64,000 nucleotides of DNA from the NCBI GenBank assembly GCA_020634565.1, contig JACKBN010000010.1, positions 154,012 through 218,011 of the forward strand. The letters are read 5' to 3'. The notes beneath the pieces are model-generated. The model searched no databases and had not been told where the DNA came from. It saw nothing but the letters and a program-made list of their open reading frames with translations. Source of the DNA: Ardenticatenaceae bacterium (lineage in GTDB: Bacteria; Chloroflexota; Anaerolineae; Promineifilales; Promineifilaceae). A program made the position numbers and the translations under genes. Positions within the stretch are counted from its first letter, which is position 1, and each line of letters begins with the position of its first letter. Positions 8,615 to 18,030 of this stretch are shown here, one piece after another.

Positions 8615-10555
8615 ATGAAAACACCAAAAGAAATAGAAAACATTCTGGAACGCATCCTGCCGCGCGTTACCAAGCCGGGGCGGTACACCGGCGGCGAATA
8701 CAATCAGGTTGTAAAAGATTGGGACGAGATCGAGTTCAAAGTTGCTCTGGCCTTCCCCGATATTTACGATTTGGGCATGTCCAATCTGGGCTTGATGATC
8801 ATGTACGACATCATCAACAAGCACCGCAATTTGCTGGCCGAGCGCGTCTACTCCCCTTGGGAGGACATGGAAGCGGTGATGCGCGAGCGCGAGATTCCAC
8901 TCTTTTCGCTGGAAACCAAACACCCCATTCGTGAATTTGATATGCTAGCGCTCAGCTTGCCGTACGAGCAGCTGTACACCAATGCGCTGAATCTCATCAA
9001 CCTGGCAGGAATGCCGGTGCGCGCCGAAGATCGCGACGCCAGCTACCCGCTGGTGATTGCTGGCGGTCATGCCTGCTACAACCCGGAACCGATGTCGCCC
9101 TTCATTGATGTGTTTGTCATTGGCGAAGGCGAAGAGGCGATTTTGAAGATCATCGGCGTGATGCGCGCGGCGGCCCACCTGGACCGCGAGACGCAGCTGC
9201 GCTACATCGCTCAAATTGAGGGCTGCTACGTGCCCCGCTTTTACGACGTGACTTACCACGACAACGGCACGGTCAAAGCCATTACGCCCAACATGCCGGA
9301 AGCGCCCGCTAAAGTGCTCAAAACCATCGTGCCGGTGATGCCGCCGCCCGTGACGGATTTCATCATTCCGTTTGTGGAGCTGGTGCACAATCGGGCGCCT
9401 ATCGAGATTATGCGGGGCTGCACGCGCGGCTGTCGCTTCTGCCACGCGGGCATGGTGACCCGCCCGGTGCGAGAGCGTCCGGTGGAAGAAGTGCTCACAG
9501 CGATGGAGCAAATCCTGGAAAGCACTGGCTACGAAGAAATTGCCTTGCTGTCGCTTTCGTCCAGCGATTACACAAACGTGCTGGAACTCACAGAAAAAAT
9601 TGGTCAGCGCTTTGGCCATCTGGGGCTGAACATTTCGCTGCCGTCGCTGCGTATCGAGTCTGTTTCGACGCAGCTGATGGACAACCTGGGCGACGCGCGT
9701 CGCGGCGGGTTTACGCTGGCCCCGGAAGCTGCGACCGAAAAGATGCGCAACATCATCAACAAGTACGTGACGCATGAGGAGCTGCTGGAAACGGCCCGCG
9801 AAATTTACCGGCGGGATTGGCGCAGCATCAAGCTGTACTTCATGATTGGTCATCCGATGGAAACGATGGAAGATGTGCAGGCGATTGCCGATCTGGCGCG
9901 GCAGGTGTTGGCTGAGGGGCGTAAGTTCCACAACAACAAAGCCAGCGTCAATGTGGGGGTCAGCACCTTCATCCCCAAGCCGCAGACGCCGTTCCAGTGG
10001 GAGCCGATGGACGAAGTGGAGAATGTGTACGCCAAGATCGACTTGCTGCGCAACGAAATGCGCGGGTCGGGCCTGAAGCTGCGCTGGAACGAGCCAAAAG
10101 AGTCGTTGTTTGAGGGCTGGCTGAGTCGGGGCGACCGCCGCATGGGTGAGGTGATCGAGCTAGCCTGGCGCAAGGGGGCTAAGTTTGATGCGTGGCATGA
10201 ACACCATCTGGAGGAGGCGTGGAACGAGGCGTTGGCGGAAGTGGGGCTGGACCCGCGTTTTTACACGCACCGCAAGCGCACCATCGACGAGATTTTCCCG
10301 TGGGAGCATATTGACATTGCCGTGACGAAGAAGTTTATGACGCAGGATTATTTGATGAGCAAAGAGCAGGAGACGCGGATCGACTGCCGTCATCAATGTT
10401 TTGCCTGCGGCATTTTGCCTAAGCTGCGGGATTTGCGCCGGGAAACGGAGGATACCGCGTGGGAATGCCCGCCGGTGCCGACGCGCCCACACCACAAACC
10501 ACGCCAGAAGCCAGTACCAGAGGTGGCGGGGATTCCGCTGCGCGTACTTTCTTAG
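8615..10555 (+). CDS. Radical SAM protein of the TIGR03960 type
   Basis: The protein of about 646 residues carries a cobalamin-binding-like N-terminal region (VALAFPDIYDLGMSNLGL, and a GGHACYNPEP stretch) and the radical SAM cluster motif CTRGCRFC (C-x3-C-x2-C), followed by SLPSLRIESVS and GFTLAPEAATEKMR. These are hallmarks of the uncharacterised radical SAM family TIGR03960, often fused or adjacent to a TIGR03936/DUF2344 partner; no such partner is visible here. The frame is open back to an ATG at 8507, but the conserved family start is MKTPKEIENIL at 8615. A TATAAT at 8552-8557 lies between the two starts, which also favours 8615. The reaction catalysed is not known. Confidence 0.88.
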   Translation: MKTPKEIENILERILPRVTKPGRYTGGEYNQVVKDWDEIEFKVALAFPDIYDLGMSNLGLMIMYDIINKHRNLLAERVYSPWEDMEAVMREREIPLFSLETKHPIREFDMLALSLPYEQLYTNALNLINLAGMPVRAEDRDASYPLVIAGGHACYNPEPMSPFIDVFVIGEGEEAILKIIGVMRAAAHLDRETQLRYIAQIEGCYVPRFYDVTYHDNGTVKAITPNMPEAPAKVLKTIVPVMPPPVTDFIIPFVELVHNRAPIEIMRGCTRGCRFCHAGMVTRPVRERPVEEVLTAMEQILESTGYEEIALLSLSSSDYTNVLELTEKIGQRFGHLGLNISLPSLRIESVSTQLMDNLGDARRGGFTLAPEAATEKMRNIINKYVTHEELLETAREIYRRDWRSIKLYFMIGHPMETMEDVQAIADLARQVLAEGRKFHNNKASVNVGVSTFIPKPQTPFQWEPMDEVENVYAKIDLLRNEMRGSGLKLRWNEPKESLFEGWLSRGDRRMGEVIELAWRKGAKFDAWHEHHLEEAWNEALAEVGLDPRFYTHRKRTIDEIFPWEHIDIAVTKKFMTQDYLMSKEQETRIDCRHQCFACGILPKLRDLRRETEDTAWECPPVPTRPHHKPRQKPVPEVAGIPLRVLS

Positions 10556-10570
10556 AATCTATCTGAAAAA

Positions 10571-10637
10571 GCCACAGAGAAAAAAGAGGAGATAGAGAGT
10601 TTGGACTAATCTCAAAAACCTCTGTGAACTCTGTGGC
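10571..10637. repeat. Inverted repeat, CCACAGAG type
   Basis: GCCACAGAG (10571-10579) pairs with CTCTGTGGC (10629-10637); between them are further iterations of AGAG and CTCTGTG. It lies just downstream of the radical SAM gene and may act as its terminator. The rest of the gap to 10750 shows no clear feature. Confidence 0.6.
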
Positions 10638-10750
10638 TAATATTCGGATAAGTGCGTAATGTGTTTTGCGTGTCTGCCTGAAAGTGGGCGGGCCGTTTTT
10701 CTGGGAGCCATCATTTATTGTTGTCCATTCAATAAAAGGATAGGCTTGCC

Positions 10751-12262
10751 ATGAACAATGTTTCTTTCTCTTTGCCAGTTGGCCGGATGCTGCGCGGAAC
10801 GGCCGTACTTATTCTCCCCTTTCTCCTGTTTTTCCTCCTGCTGCAACAATTGCGGGCGGCGCCAACGGCCGTTCTGGCCACCATCACCGTCAATACCACA
10901 GCGGATGAGCTGAACGGTGACGGCGACTGCTCGCTGCGCGAAGCGATCCAGACGGCCAATACCGGCAGCGCGGTCAGCGGCTGTACCATTTCTGGCACGG
11001 GCGACTACCTCATCTCTGTGCCAGCGGGTACCTATTTTTTAACGTTGGGCAGCCCCGATGAAGATGCCAACGCAGGTGGTGATTTTGACCTGCTGGTGTC
11101 GATGACGATTGAGGGGGCTGGCGCGGGCAGCACCATTCTGGATGCCAATCTGCTGGATCGTGTTTTTGATGTGGACCCCGGCCAAGGCGCTGCCATCAGT
11201 GTGACTCTGGCTAGCCTGACGGTGCAAAACGGCCGTCCGCCCCAGGCCAGCAATGGGGGCAATATTCGCAATTTTGATGATACGTTGACCGTGCAAGATA
11301 GTTTGGTGTCAGACGGCCGTTTAACCGGCACGGAAATTACCAACGGTGGCGGCATTTTTAGCGGCAGCGGGGTGGGTACCCAGCTCGGCGTCCTCAACAT
11401 CATCAACAGCACCATTGAAGATAACTCCTCTACCTTTGGCAGTGGCGGCGGTATATACAACGATTGGGGCGCGGTTAATGTGAGCGGCAGCGTCATCGTT
11501 GGCAATTCAGCGCAGATCATCTCTGGTACGTCTTCAGGTGGCGGGCTTTCCAACATTGGTGGTGTAGTGAATATTCTGAACAGCGCCATTATCGATAATG
11601 AATCAGATGGGCATTCAGGGGGCGTGGGCAACTTTTTCTCGGGTGCGATTATGAACATCGCCAACAGCACCATCAGCGGCAACCGCACCAACGGCAGCGG
11701 CGGCGGCGTGCGTAATTATGGCCAGATGTATTTAACCAACGTGACCATCTTCAACAATACGGCCGATTTGGATGCCCAGTTTGGGGGCTTTGGTGGCGGA
11801 ATTCGTAACAATGGCGACCTGCACATGAAGGCGTCAATCGTTTACGGCAATGTGGATATTTTGTCGCCGGGAGTTCCAGCCGATCTGCCCATAAGCCCCG
11901 ATATTTACGACACGGGGACCCTGGTTTCTGAAGGATTTAACATGGTCGGCGTTATTACGGGCACCACTACCATTACCCATGGTGTAAACGAAGACAGGGT
12001 GGGCATTGACCCCCAGTTGGGCAGCTTAACTGGAGTGCCGCCTTACCATCCGTTGTCGCTGGTTAGCCCGGCGCTCAACCAGATACCCATCGCCAATTGC
12101 ACCTTTATCGTGACGGGCACCAATTCGTTGTACAGTCATGGCTCGCCCAATCTGATTGATCAGGTGGGGAACGGCCGTCCGGATATTTCCACAGGTTTAT
12201 GTGATTTTGGCGCCTGGGAAGCCCCGTATGCCATTACCTTGTTACCACTCGTGACGCGGTAA
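10751..12262 (+). CDS. Secreted beta-helix protein with CSLREA domain
   Basis: A long hydrophobic signal sequence (GTAVLILPFLLFFLLLQQL) is followed by the CSLREAIQTAN motif that defines the CSLREA domain. Then comes a right-handed parallel beta-helix made of about ten short rungs rich in Asn, Gly and Ser, with recurring NSTIxxN and GGGIxN patterns. The end (DFGAWEAPY...) resembles the choice-of-anchor Q domain, and the last residues are ITLLPLVTR. Such proteins are exported and often surface-bound; no catalytic residues of pectate lyases could be assigned. It stands alone between plus-strand neighbours. Confidence 0.82.
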   Translation: MNNVSFSLPVGRMLRGTAVLILPFLLFFLLLQQLRAAPTAVLATITVNTTADELNGDGDCSLREAIQTANTGSAVSGCTISGTGDYLISVPAGTYFLTLGSPDEDANAGGDFDLLVSMTIEGAGAGSTILDANLLDRVFDVDPGQGAAISVTLASLTVQNGRPPQASNGGNIRNFDDTLTVQDSLVSDGRLTGTEITNGGGIFSGSGVGTQLGVLNIINSTIEDNSSTFGSGGGIYNDWGAVNVSGSVIVGNSAQIISGTSSGGGLSNIGGVVNILNSAIIDNESDGHSGGVGNFFSGAIMNIANSTISGNRTNGSGGGVRNYGQMYLTNVTIFNNTADLDAQFGGFGGGIRNNGDLHMKASIVYGNVDILSPGVPADLPISPDIYDTGTLVSEGFNMVGVITGTTTITHGVNEDRVGIDPQLGSLTGVPPYHPLSLVSPALNQIPIANCTFIVTGTNSLYSHGSPNLIDQVGNGRPDISTGLCDFGAWEAPYAITLLPLVTR

Positions 12263-12385
12263 CCGCACTTTGGTTTTATATGTTTTTGCAGAAAACATCT
12301 CACGCAACCATCAGTTTGTGTTGAGCGCAAAATTTGTGCTAAACTGTCGGCGTCCGATCCAACTCTAAAATAGGCCAGTAGTGAC

Positions 12386-15300
12386 ATGACCGTTCAGCCA
12401 GATAGCTTGCCGGCGAAATTAAGCCATATTCATAAATTATTGGTTGATTCATTTAACCAGGAAGAATTGCGCACGCTTTGTTTTGATCTAGGCGTGCGCT
12501 TTGATGATCTTGGCGGAGAAGGTGTTTCGGCAAAGGCACGGGAATTGCTGCTGCTGCTGGAACGTACCAGACAGATTGAGGCGCTGTTGGCACGGGTGGA
12601 AGCGCTACGCCCCCACGTGGTCTGGCGTGAAGGGCCAGCGGTGGGTGCTGAATGCCCGTACAAAGGGCTGCACGCTTTCCATGAGGCAGATGCCGCTAAC
12701 TTTTTTGGGCGGGATGCGTTTACGCAGAAGCTGGTGGGGGCAATGGCCAACCAATCGCTAGTGGCGGTGGTGGGGCCGTCGGGCAGTGGCAAGTCTTCAG
12801 TGGTGTATGCCGGGTTGGTGCCGGTGCTGCGCCGTGAAGGTGCATGGCAGATCATTCACTTTCGCCCAGGCAGTGATCCGTTTCTGGGGTTGGGCAGCGC
12901 CTTGTTGCCTGTTTTGAACCCGGACTTAGACCCAGAAGATATTAAACATCGCGCCCGGAAGCTGAAAAAGTATCTGGGTGGGGCGGATAAGGCTGAACGG
13001 GTGCCTCTGGCCGATTATTTGGTGCAGATGCGGGAGGCGAACCCAGAGGCGCAAATTCTTCTTATTGTAGACCAGTTTGAAGAGCTGTATACACAGGTGG
13101 AAGCCGAGGCGCGGCGTGACTTTTTGGACGTGCTGCTGGCCCCTGGGTTTGGTACGGCGGCGCACCCCTTTGCCACGCTGCTGCTGACGATGCGGGCCGA
13201 TTTTATGGGGCAGGCCTTGGCCTACCCGCCGATGGTGGCGGCGCTGCAAGACAACGACGTGAAGATTGGCCTGATGGCCGACGAGGAACTGCGGCTGGCA
13301 ATTGAGCAGCCTGCTAAAAACCAGAACGTGACCTTTGCCGAGGGGCTTGTGGGGCGCATTTTAGAAGATGTGGGGGAGCATGCGGGCAACCTGCCGCTGC
13401 TGGAGTTTGCCCTGACGCTGCTGTGGGAGCGGCAACGTGATGGCGAAATGAGCCACGCGGCTTACGAAGCGATTGGGGGCGTGCGTGGGGCGCTGGCCCA
13501 GCACGCCGACGAGACGTTGGCCCGGCTGACAAAAGAGGACCCGGAACGGGCGCGGATTATTCAGCGGGTGATGGTGCAGCTGGTGCAGCCGGGAACGGGT
13601 GCGGAAGATACGCGGCGCGTGGCGCGCAAGGCGGACCTTGGCGAAATAGGCTGGGCGCTGGCGCAGCGGCTGGCGGCGGCAGATGCGCGGCTACTGGTAA
13701 CCGGGCGGGATAACGAGAACGCTGAAACAACGGAAACGGTTGAAGTGATTCATGAGGCGCTAATCCAGAACTGGGGACAGCTGCAAGAATGGATGGAACA
13801 AGACCGCGAATTCCGCATGTGGCAGGAACGCCTGCGCAATGAGCTTGCATTGTGGCAGAAAAACCAGGAACAAAAAGGGTATTTGCTGCAAGGTGCGCCC
13901 CTGACCTTGTCTGCTGAATGGTTGGGAAAGCGAAGGGATGATCTAAGCTCTCTGGAAATTCAGTATATTGCCGCCAGCCTTCGGAAACGAAAAGGTGACA
14001 AAGCCCTGCGAATTGGCACTGGCATAGTGGTTGCCCTGCTTTTAATTAGCGCATTGATCTTTGTTGCTATTACGCAAAATCAGGCCGCAGTCGATATTAG
14101 TATTGAGGCGACAAAAGGTGGGGCTGCAGGGGCTACTGCCGTTGCTGCGGCGTCTACAAGTGAGGCCAATGCAGCCGCCCGTGTTAATGCCGTGGCAACT
14201 TCTGAGGCACAAGCACGGCTGGCAGAGGCGCGTGCCCTGGCTGCGGAAGCAAACCAATGGTTGGGCGCAAACGAAGTGAACCGGGGGCTGGTGCTGGCTT
14301 ACCAGGCAGTTGGGGTCACGCATGATATTGATGGGGATGTGGCTAACGAAGCGCACCGCGCGTTGCTCAATGGTCTAGCACAAGTACGTGCAAAGAGCGT
14401 GCTGGAAGGGCACTTCGGTGTGATCATGTCGGCAGCGTTCAGTCCGGATGGGACACAGATTGTCACGACCAGCGATGACGGGACGGCGCAGCTGTGGGAC
14501 GGTGAAGGGGGGCTGCTCACCGTGCTGGAAGGTCACAGCGCTAGGGTCTTGTCGGCGGCGTTCAGTCCGGACGGGACGCGGATCGTGACAGCGAGTGCCG
14601 ACGGGACGGCGCGGCTGTGGAACGGTGAAGGGGGGCTGCTCACCGTGCTGGAAGGTCACACCGATTGGGTCTTGTCGGCGGCGTTCAGTCCGGACGGGAC
14701 GCGGATCGTGACAGCGAGTGCCGACGGGACGGCGCGGCTGTGGGACGGTGAAGGGAGGCTGCTCACCGTGCTGGAAGGTCACAGCGCTAGTGTCTTGTCG
14801 GCGGCGTTCAACCCTGACGGGACGCGGATCGTGACAGCGAGTGCCGACGGGACGGCGCGGCTGTGGGACGGTGAAGGGGGCTGATCACGGTGCTGGAAGG
14901 CCACAGCGCTAGGGTCTTGTCGGCGGCGTTCAGTCCGGACGGGACGCGGATCGTCACCGCCAGCCTTGACGGGACGGCGCGGCTGTGGGACGGTGAAGGG
15001 GGCTGCTCACCGTGCTAGAAGGTCACGGCGCTAGGGTCTTGTCGGCGGCGTTCAGCCCCTGACGGGACGCGGATCGTGACAGCGAGTGCCGACGGGACGG
15101 CGCGGCTGTGGGACGGTGAAGGGGGGCTGCTCACCGTGCTGGAAGGTCACAGCGCTAGTGTCTTGTCGGCGGCGTTCAACCCTGACGGGACGCGGATCGT
15201 GACAGCGAGTGCCGACGGGACGGCGCGGCTGTGGGACGGTGAAGGGGGCTGCTCACCGTGCTAGAAGGGCACACCGATTGGGTCTGGTCGGCGGCGTTCA

Positions 15301-15857
15301 GTCCGGACGGGACGCGGATCGTGACAGCGAGTGCCGACGGGACGGCGCGGCTGTGGGACGGTGAAGGGAGGCTGCTCACCGTGCTAGAAGGTCACAGCGC
15401 TAGGGTCAGGTCGGCGGCGTTCAATCCGGACGGACGCGGATCGTCACCGCCAGCGATGACGGGACGGCGCGGCTGTGGGACGGTGAAGGGGGGCTGCTCA
15501 CCGTGCTGGAAGGTCACAGCGCTAGTGTCTGGTCGGCGGCGTTCAACCCCTGACGAGACGCGGATCGTGACAGCGAGTGCCGACGGGACGGCGCGGCTGT
15601 GGGACGGTGAAGGGGGGCTGCTCACCGTGCTAGAAGGGCACACCGATTGGGTCTTGTCGGCGGCGTTCAGTCCGGACGGGACGCGGATCGTGACAGCGAG
15701 TGCCGACGGGACGGCGCGGTTGTGGCAAACGTACCCTACCATTGAGGCAACACTGGCTGAGGCGGAGCGCAAGTTGCGGCTGGTGCTTACCACTGTGGAA
15801 TGTGCGCAATATTTTGCTGAGTTCGATCCGGCGTTTTGTGTAGGGTGGGAAGAGTAG
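12386..15857 (+). pseudogene. nSTAND ATPase with WD40 repeats, disrupted by indels
   Basis: The intact part (12386-14884, 832 residues) starts with a small helical domain of about 80 residues resembling an effector-associated, death-like domain (QEELRTLCFDLGVRFDDLGG). An nSTAND1 ATPase follows: ECPYKGLHAF, Walker A GPSGSGKS at residues 130-137 and Walker B ILLIVDQFEELY. A membrane segment lies at about residues 543-562, then WD40 repeats. Eleven repeats of 41 residues (123 bp) can be traced to 15730. The gene then ends in a non-repeat tail with TVECAQYFAEFDP, stopping at 15857. One-base losses occur at 14876-14880, 14998-15002, 15244-15248 and 15428-15433; one-base gains occur at 15056-15059 and 15547-15550. 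The final frame does not match the first. In this family the repeats sense a ligand and the N-terminal domain signals to an effector. Confidence 0.85.
14402..15730 (+). repeat. WD40-coding tandem repeat, 11 units of about 123 bp
   Basis: Each unit encodes LEGHxxxVxSAAFSPDGTRI then VTASADGTARLWDGEGGLLT. Units differ almost only at the residues after LEGH: SAR, TDW, SAS, GAR or FGV, and at the residue after the following Val (L, W, R or M). Between the units the nucleotide sequence is otherwise close to identical, which implies recent or continuing amplification or gene conversion. Unit starts fall near 14402, 14525, 14648, 14771, 14893, 15015, 15138, 15260, 15383, 15505 and 15628; the 122-base intervals mark the one-base losses. 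Confidence 0.9.
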
Positions 15858-15858
15858 G

Positions 15859-15905
15859 CGGTAGTCAGTAAGCAGTAAACAGTAATCGGTAAGCAGTGGT
15901 CAGTG
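15859..15905. repeat. Iterated-word tract without a second arm
   Basis: Words of the type CAGTAAGCAGTAAACAGTAATC are iterated just after the WD40 gene, but no complementary arm follows. It looks like half of one of the self-complementary elements. A short CCGC...GCGG stem with a T run follows near 15930-15955 and may be a terminator. Confidence 0.45.
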
Positions 15906-16051
15906 AAAAGTTAAGGATTGTTTCCGCCTCGGAAGCGGCCGTTTTTGTTTCTCTCTCTCAAAAAGATTTAAGGCAAATTTAACATTGTTTAGGTCGGGTT
16001 TAACCCAGCCTGCTTCGGTTTCCTCTATGATGTGAACATCTTACTTGACGC

Positions 16052-16112
16052 AGATTGGACCAATTTTGGTTTGGAGTCGTTGGTACGCTCTGCAATTAAA
16101 TTGGTCCAATCT
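16052..16112. repeat. Inverted repeat family A, copy 1
   Basis: Perfect 15-base arms AGATTGGACCAATTT (16052-16066) and AAATTGGTCCAATCT (16098-16112) enclose a 31-base loop that contains TACGCTCTGCAA. It lies in the leader of the gene at 16140, 15 bases before its GGAGG ribosome site. Copy 2 is at 16868-16924 and copy 3 at 63634-63694. Confidence 0.9.
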
Positions 16113-16139
16113 TTGAGACATCTATTTGGAGGTTTTATT

Positions 16140-16571
16140 ATGAATCGTAAAAAAGGTATTTTAGCCGCAGGAACGTTGACCGGATTGGTGCTCATCACCA
16201 TTTTGGGCTTGGGCTTTGGTAATTTGGGGGCGTTGGCTTCGGGTGGCAGTAGCGATACGGCCGTTCAGCAAGAAATCCCCCAGCAGCCGCAGGTAGACAC
16301 AACGGACCCGGCTGCCGCAGAAGCGGTGCAGGCGTGGCAAGATTACAGCTCTGAGCTGGAGCAAACGGTACGGGTGATGCAGGAACGTGAAGCCGCTTAC
16401 CAGTCTCAGCTGGACCAGGCCAACAACACGATTGTGAACCTGCAAGACCAGGTTAACACCAGTAACAGCGCGGCCAGCAGCAGTGGCGCCAACTATGACG
16501 ATGACGATCGGTACGAACACGAAGAGCATGAATCGCACGAATCGCATGAGGGCTACGAAGATGACGACTAA
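16140..16571 (+). CDS. Small envelope protein with coiled coil and acidic/His tail
   Basis: I do not recognise a named family. The ATG at 16140 is chosen because GGAGG lies at 16128-16132; the upstream in-frame extension would run through the inverted repeat. The 143-residue product has a membrane segment or uncleaved signal at about residues 8-30 (LTGLVLITILGLGFGNLG). A coiled coil follows at about 60-105, and the tail is made almost only of Asp, Glu, His, Tyr and Ser (YDDDDRYEHEEHESHE). Such a tail may bind metal ions. The next gene starts inside its stop region, so the two are probably translated together, ahead of apbE and a ferric-reductase-like gene. Confidence 0.7.
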   Translation: MNRKKGILAAGTLTGLVLITILGLGFGNLGALASGGSSDTAVQQEIPQQPQVDTTDPAAAEAVQAWQDYSSELEQTVRVMQEREAAYQSQLDQANNTIVNLQDQVNTSNSAASSSGANYDDDDRYEHEEHESHESHEGYEDDD

Positions 16572-16863
16572 TCATTCCGCCCGAAAAGGGCAACAAACAG
16601 GCATGTTGAAGACCGCATTGGTAGTAGGCAGCCTGGTAGCAACTCTGGCGGGTACGCGCTTGCTAGCGGCACAGGATACGGCCGTTCCCGAAACGGCCGT
16701 ACCCACCGATGCCGCCGTCACCGTGGTGGTTCCCGCAGAAAGCAGCAGCAGCACGCTGCCACTGCCACCTACTAGCCGGGGCACGCAGGTGGAACTGCAA
16801 GCGATTCCGCAGGTGGTGCAGCCTCAAATTCGGCCCGTGGTGCGCGCCCGTTCTTCAAGGTAG
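16561..16863 (+). CDS. Small membrane-anchored protein of unknown function
   Basis: The ATG at 16561 overlaps the end of the previous gene by 11 bases, which suggests translational coupling. The 100-residue product has a short basic start and one hydrophobic segment or signal (LKTALVVGSLVATLAGTRLL). A Thr/Pro/Val-rich extracytoplasmic part follows, with LPPTSRGTQVELQAIPQV and an Arg-rich end RPVVRARSSR. No family is assigned. Its place before apbE and a heme-binding membrane reductase suggests a role in an envelope electron-transfer complex; this is context-based only. Confidence 0.6.
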   Translation: MTTNHSARKGQQTGMLKTALVVGSLVATLAGTRLLAAQDTAVPETAVPTDAAVTVVVPAESSSSTLPLPPTSRGTQVELQAIPQVVQPQIRPVVRARSSR

Positions 16864-16867
16864 GTTC

Positions 16868-16924
16868 TGGACCAATTTTAGCCTCAAATAGTGGGTAGGC
16901 TCTGCAACGAAATTGGTCCAATCT
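16868..16924. repeat. Inverted repeat family A, copy 2
   Basis: TGGACCAATTT (16868-16878) pairs with AAATTGGTCCA (16910-16920); the right arm continues ATCT as in the other copies, while the left arm has diverged at its outer end. The loop shares GTAGGCTCTGCAA with copy 1. It lies between the small envelope gene and apbE, so copies 1 and 2 bracket the two small genes. Confidence 0.85.
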
Positions 16925-16960
16925 CTTTGCTGATTGCGCACGTTCTAAAGGTAGATAACC

Positions 16961-17923
16961 ATGACGCAACAATCACACCCCTCTAGCTGGCGGTCGTACC
17001 ATTTTCGCGCCATGGGCAGCCAGATTGCCCTCTGGCTAGACAGCGAAAATGTGCCCCAAACGGCCGCTGCGTTTGAACAGGTGCGAGCGCTCTTTGCGGC
17101 CAACGAACAATGCCTGAGCCGCTTTCGCCCCGACAGTGAGCTGATGCAGCTCAACGCGCGCAGCGGTCAATGGGTGACTGTCTCTGACCTGCTGTGGCGC
17201 GAGGTGGTGTTGGCGGTAGAGATGGCTCGGCAAACAAACGGCCGTTTCGACCCCACGTTACTCAATGCCCTGGCCCAGGCTGGTTATGATCGTGACTTTG
17301 CCGAGATTGTGGGCGTGGGTAACGGCCGTTGGTTGGAACAGCCAGCACTGCTGGGCTGCTGGGCAAACATTGAGCTGGATGAAACGCGTCAGGCAGTGCG
17401 TTTGCCCGCCGGGGTGCAGCTCGATTTGGGCGGCATCGCCAAGGGCGACACCGCTCAGCAAGCGTTAGCCCTGTTGGAACAAGTGGGTCCAGGTCTGGTA
17501 GATGCGGGCGGGGATCTGGTTGCTGGCACGGCCCCCACCGAATGCCCCGGCTGGCCCGTGGCCCTCAGTCCTCCGTGGGGTGAGGGCGTGATTGCGCCGG
17601 AGAACTTGGCCACCTTCTGGCTAGCCGGTGGGGCAATGGCCACCTCTGGAATTGATTATCGCAGTTGGGTGCAGAATGGCACCGTAGCGCATCATCTTAT
17701 CAATCCGCGCACGGGCCAACCGGCCCAAACCGATCTGCTCACGGCCACGGTGCTGGCTCCTGAAGCCGCCACCGCCGAAGCGTGGGCCACCGCCACGCTC
17801 ATCGCTGGCGCGGACGTGGGGATGCAGCTGCTGTTAGAACAAGAGTTAGCGGGCCTGGTGGTGGTGCGAGAAGGCCGTATTCTGGCCACACCGCAAATGG
17901 ATCACCTACTGCAAGGCGTCTGA
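16961..17923 (+). CDS. apbE: FAD:protein FMN transferase (ApbE)
   Basis: ApbE family proteins move FMN from FAD onto a Thr or Ser of envelope redox proteins. The expected signatures are present in order: FRAMGSQ near the start, FDPTLLNAL, DLGGIAKGDTAQQA, LVDAGGDLVAG, GGAMATSGIDYR and HHLINPRTGQPA. Length (320 residues) fits. There is no obvious signal peptide or lipobox, so the enzyme may act in the cytoplasm or be anchored by partners. It lies in a plus-strand cluster with two small envelope proteins and a ferric-reductase-like membrane protein. No FMN-binding-domain protein, the usual ApbE substrate, is visible in the window. Confidence 0.95.
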   Translation: MTQQSHPSSWRSYHFRAMGSQIALWLDSENVPQTAAAFEQVRALFAANEQCLSRFRPDSELMQLNARSGQWVTVSDLLWREVVLAVEMARQTNGRFDPTLLNALAQAGYDRDFAEIVGVGNGRWLEQPALLGCWANIELDETRQAVRLPAGVQLDLGGIAKGDTAQQALALLEQVGPGLVDAGGDLVAGTAPTECPGWPVALSPPWGEGVIAPENLATFWLAGGAMATSGIDYRSWVQNGTVAHHLINPRTGQPAQTDLLTATVLAPEAATAEAWATATLIAGADVGMQLLLEQELAGLVVVREGRILATPQMDHLLQGV

Positions 17924-17979
17924 TTTCTCCGGAAAATTTGGCGCAAATCACGCTACAAGAAAGCATTTTCCGGGGAAAT
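17923..17979. repeat. Inverted repeat, ATTTCCCCGGAAA type
   Basis: ATTTCTCCGGAAAAT (17923-17937) and ATTTTCCGGGGAAAT (17965-17979) are reverse complements with one mismatch, separated by 27 bases. They occupy the gap between apbE and the next gene. A related element lies at 49752-49784. Confidence 0.7.
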
Positions 17980-18030
17980 GTAAGCCATCATTTATTCAAA
18001 ACGAACTTATTCATTTTATTGGAGCATTTC

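Noticed and set aside
14402..15730. A CRISPR array or minisatellite
   Set aside because: The period is 123 bp with no spacer-repeat structure and the units encode WD40 blades.
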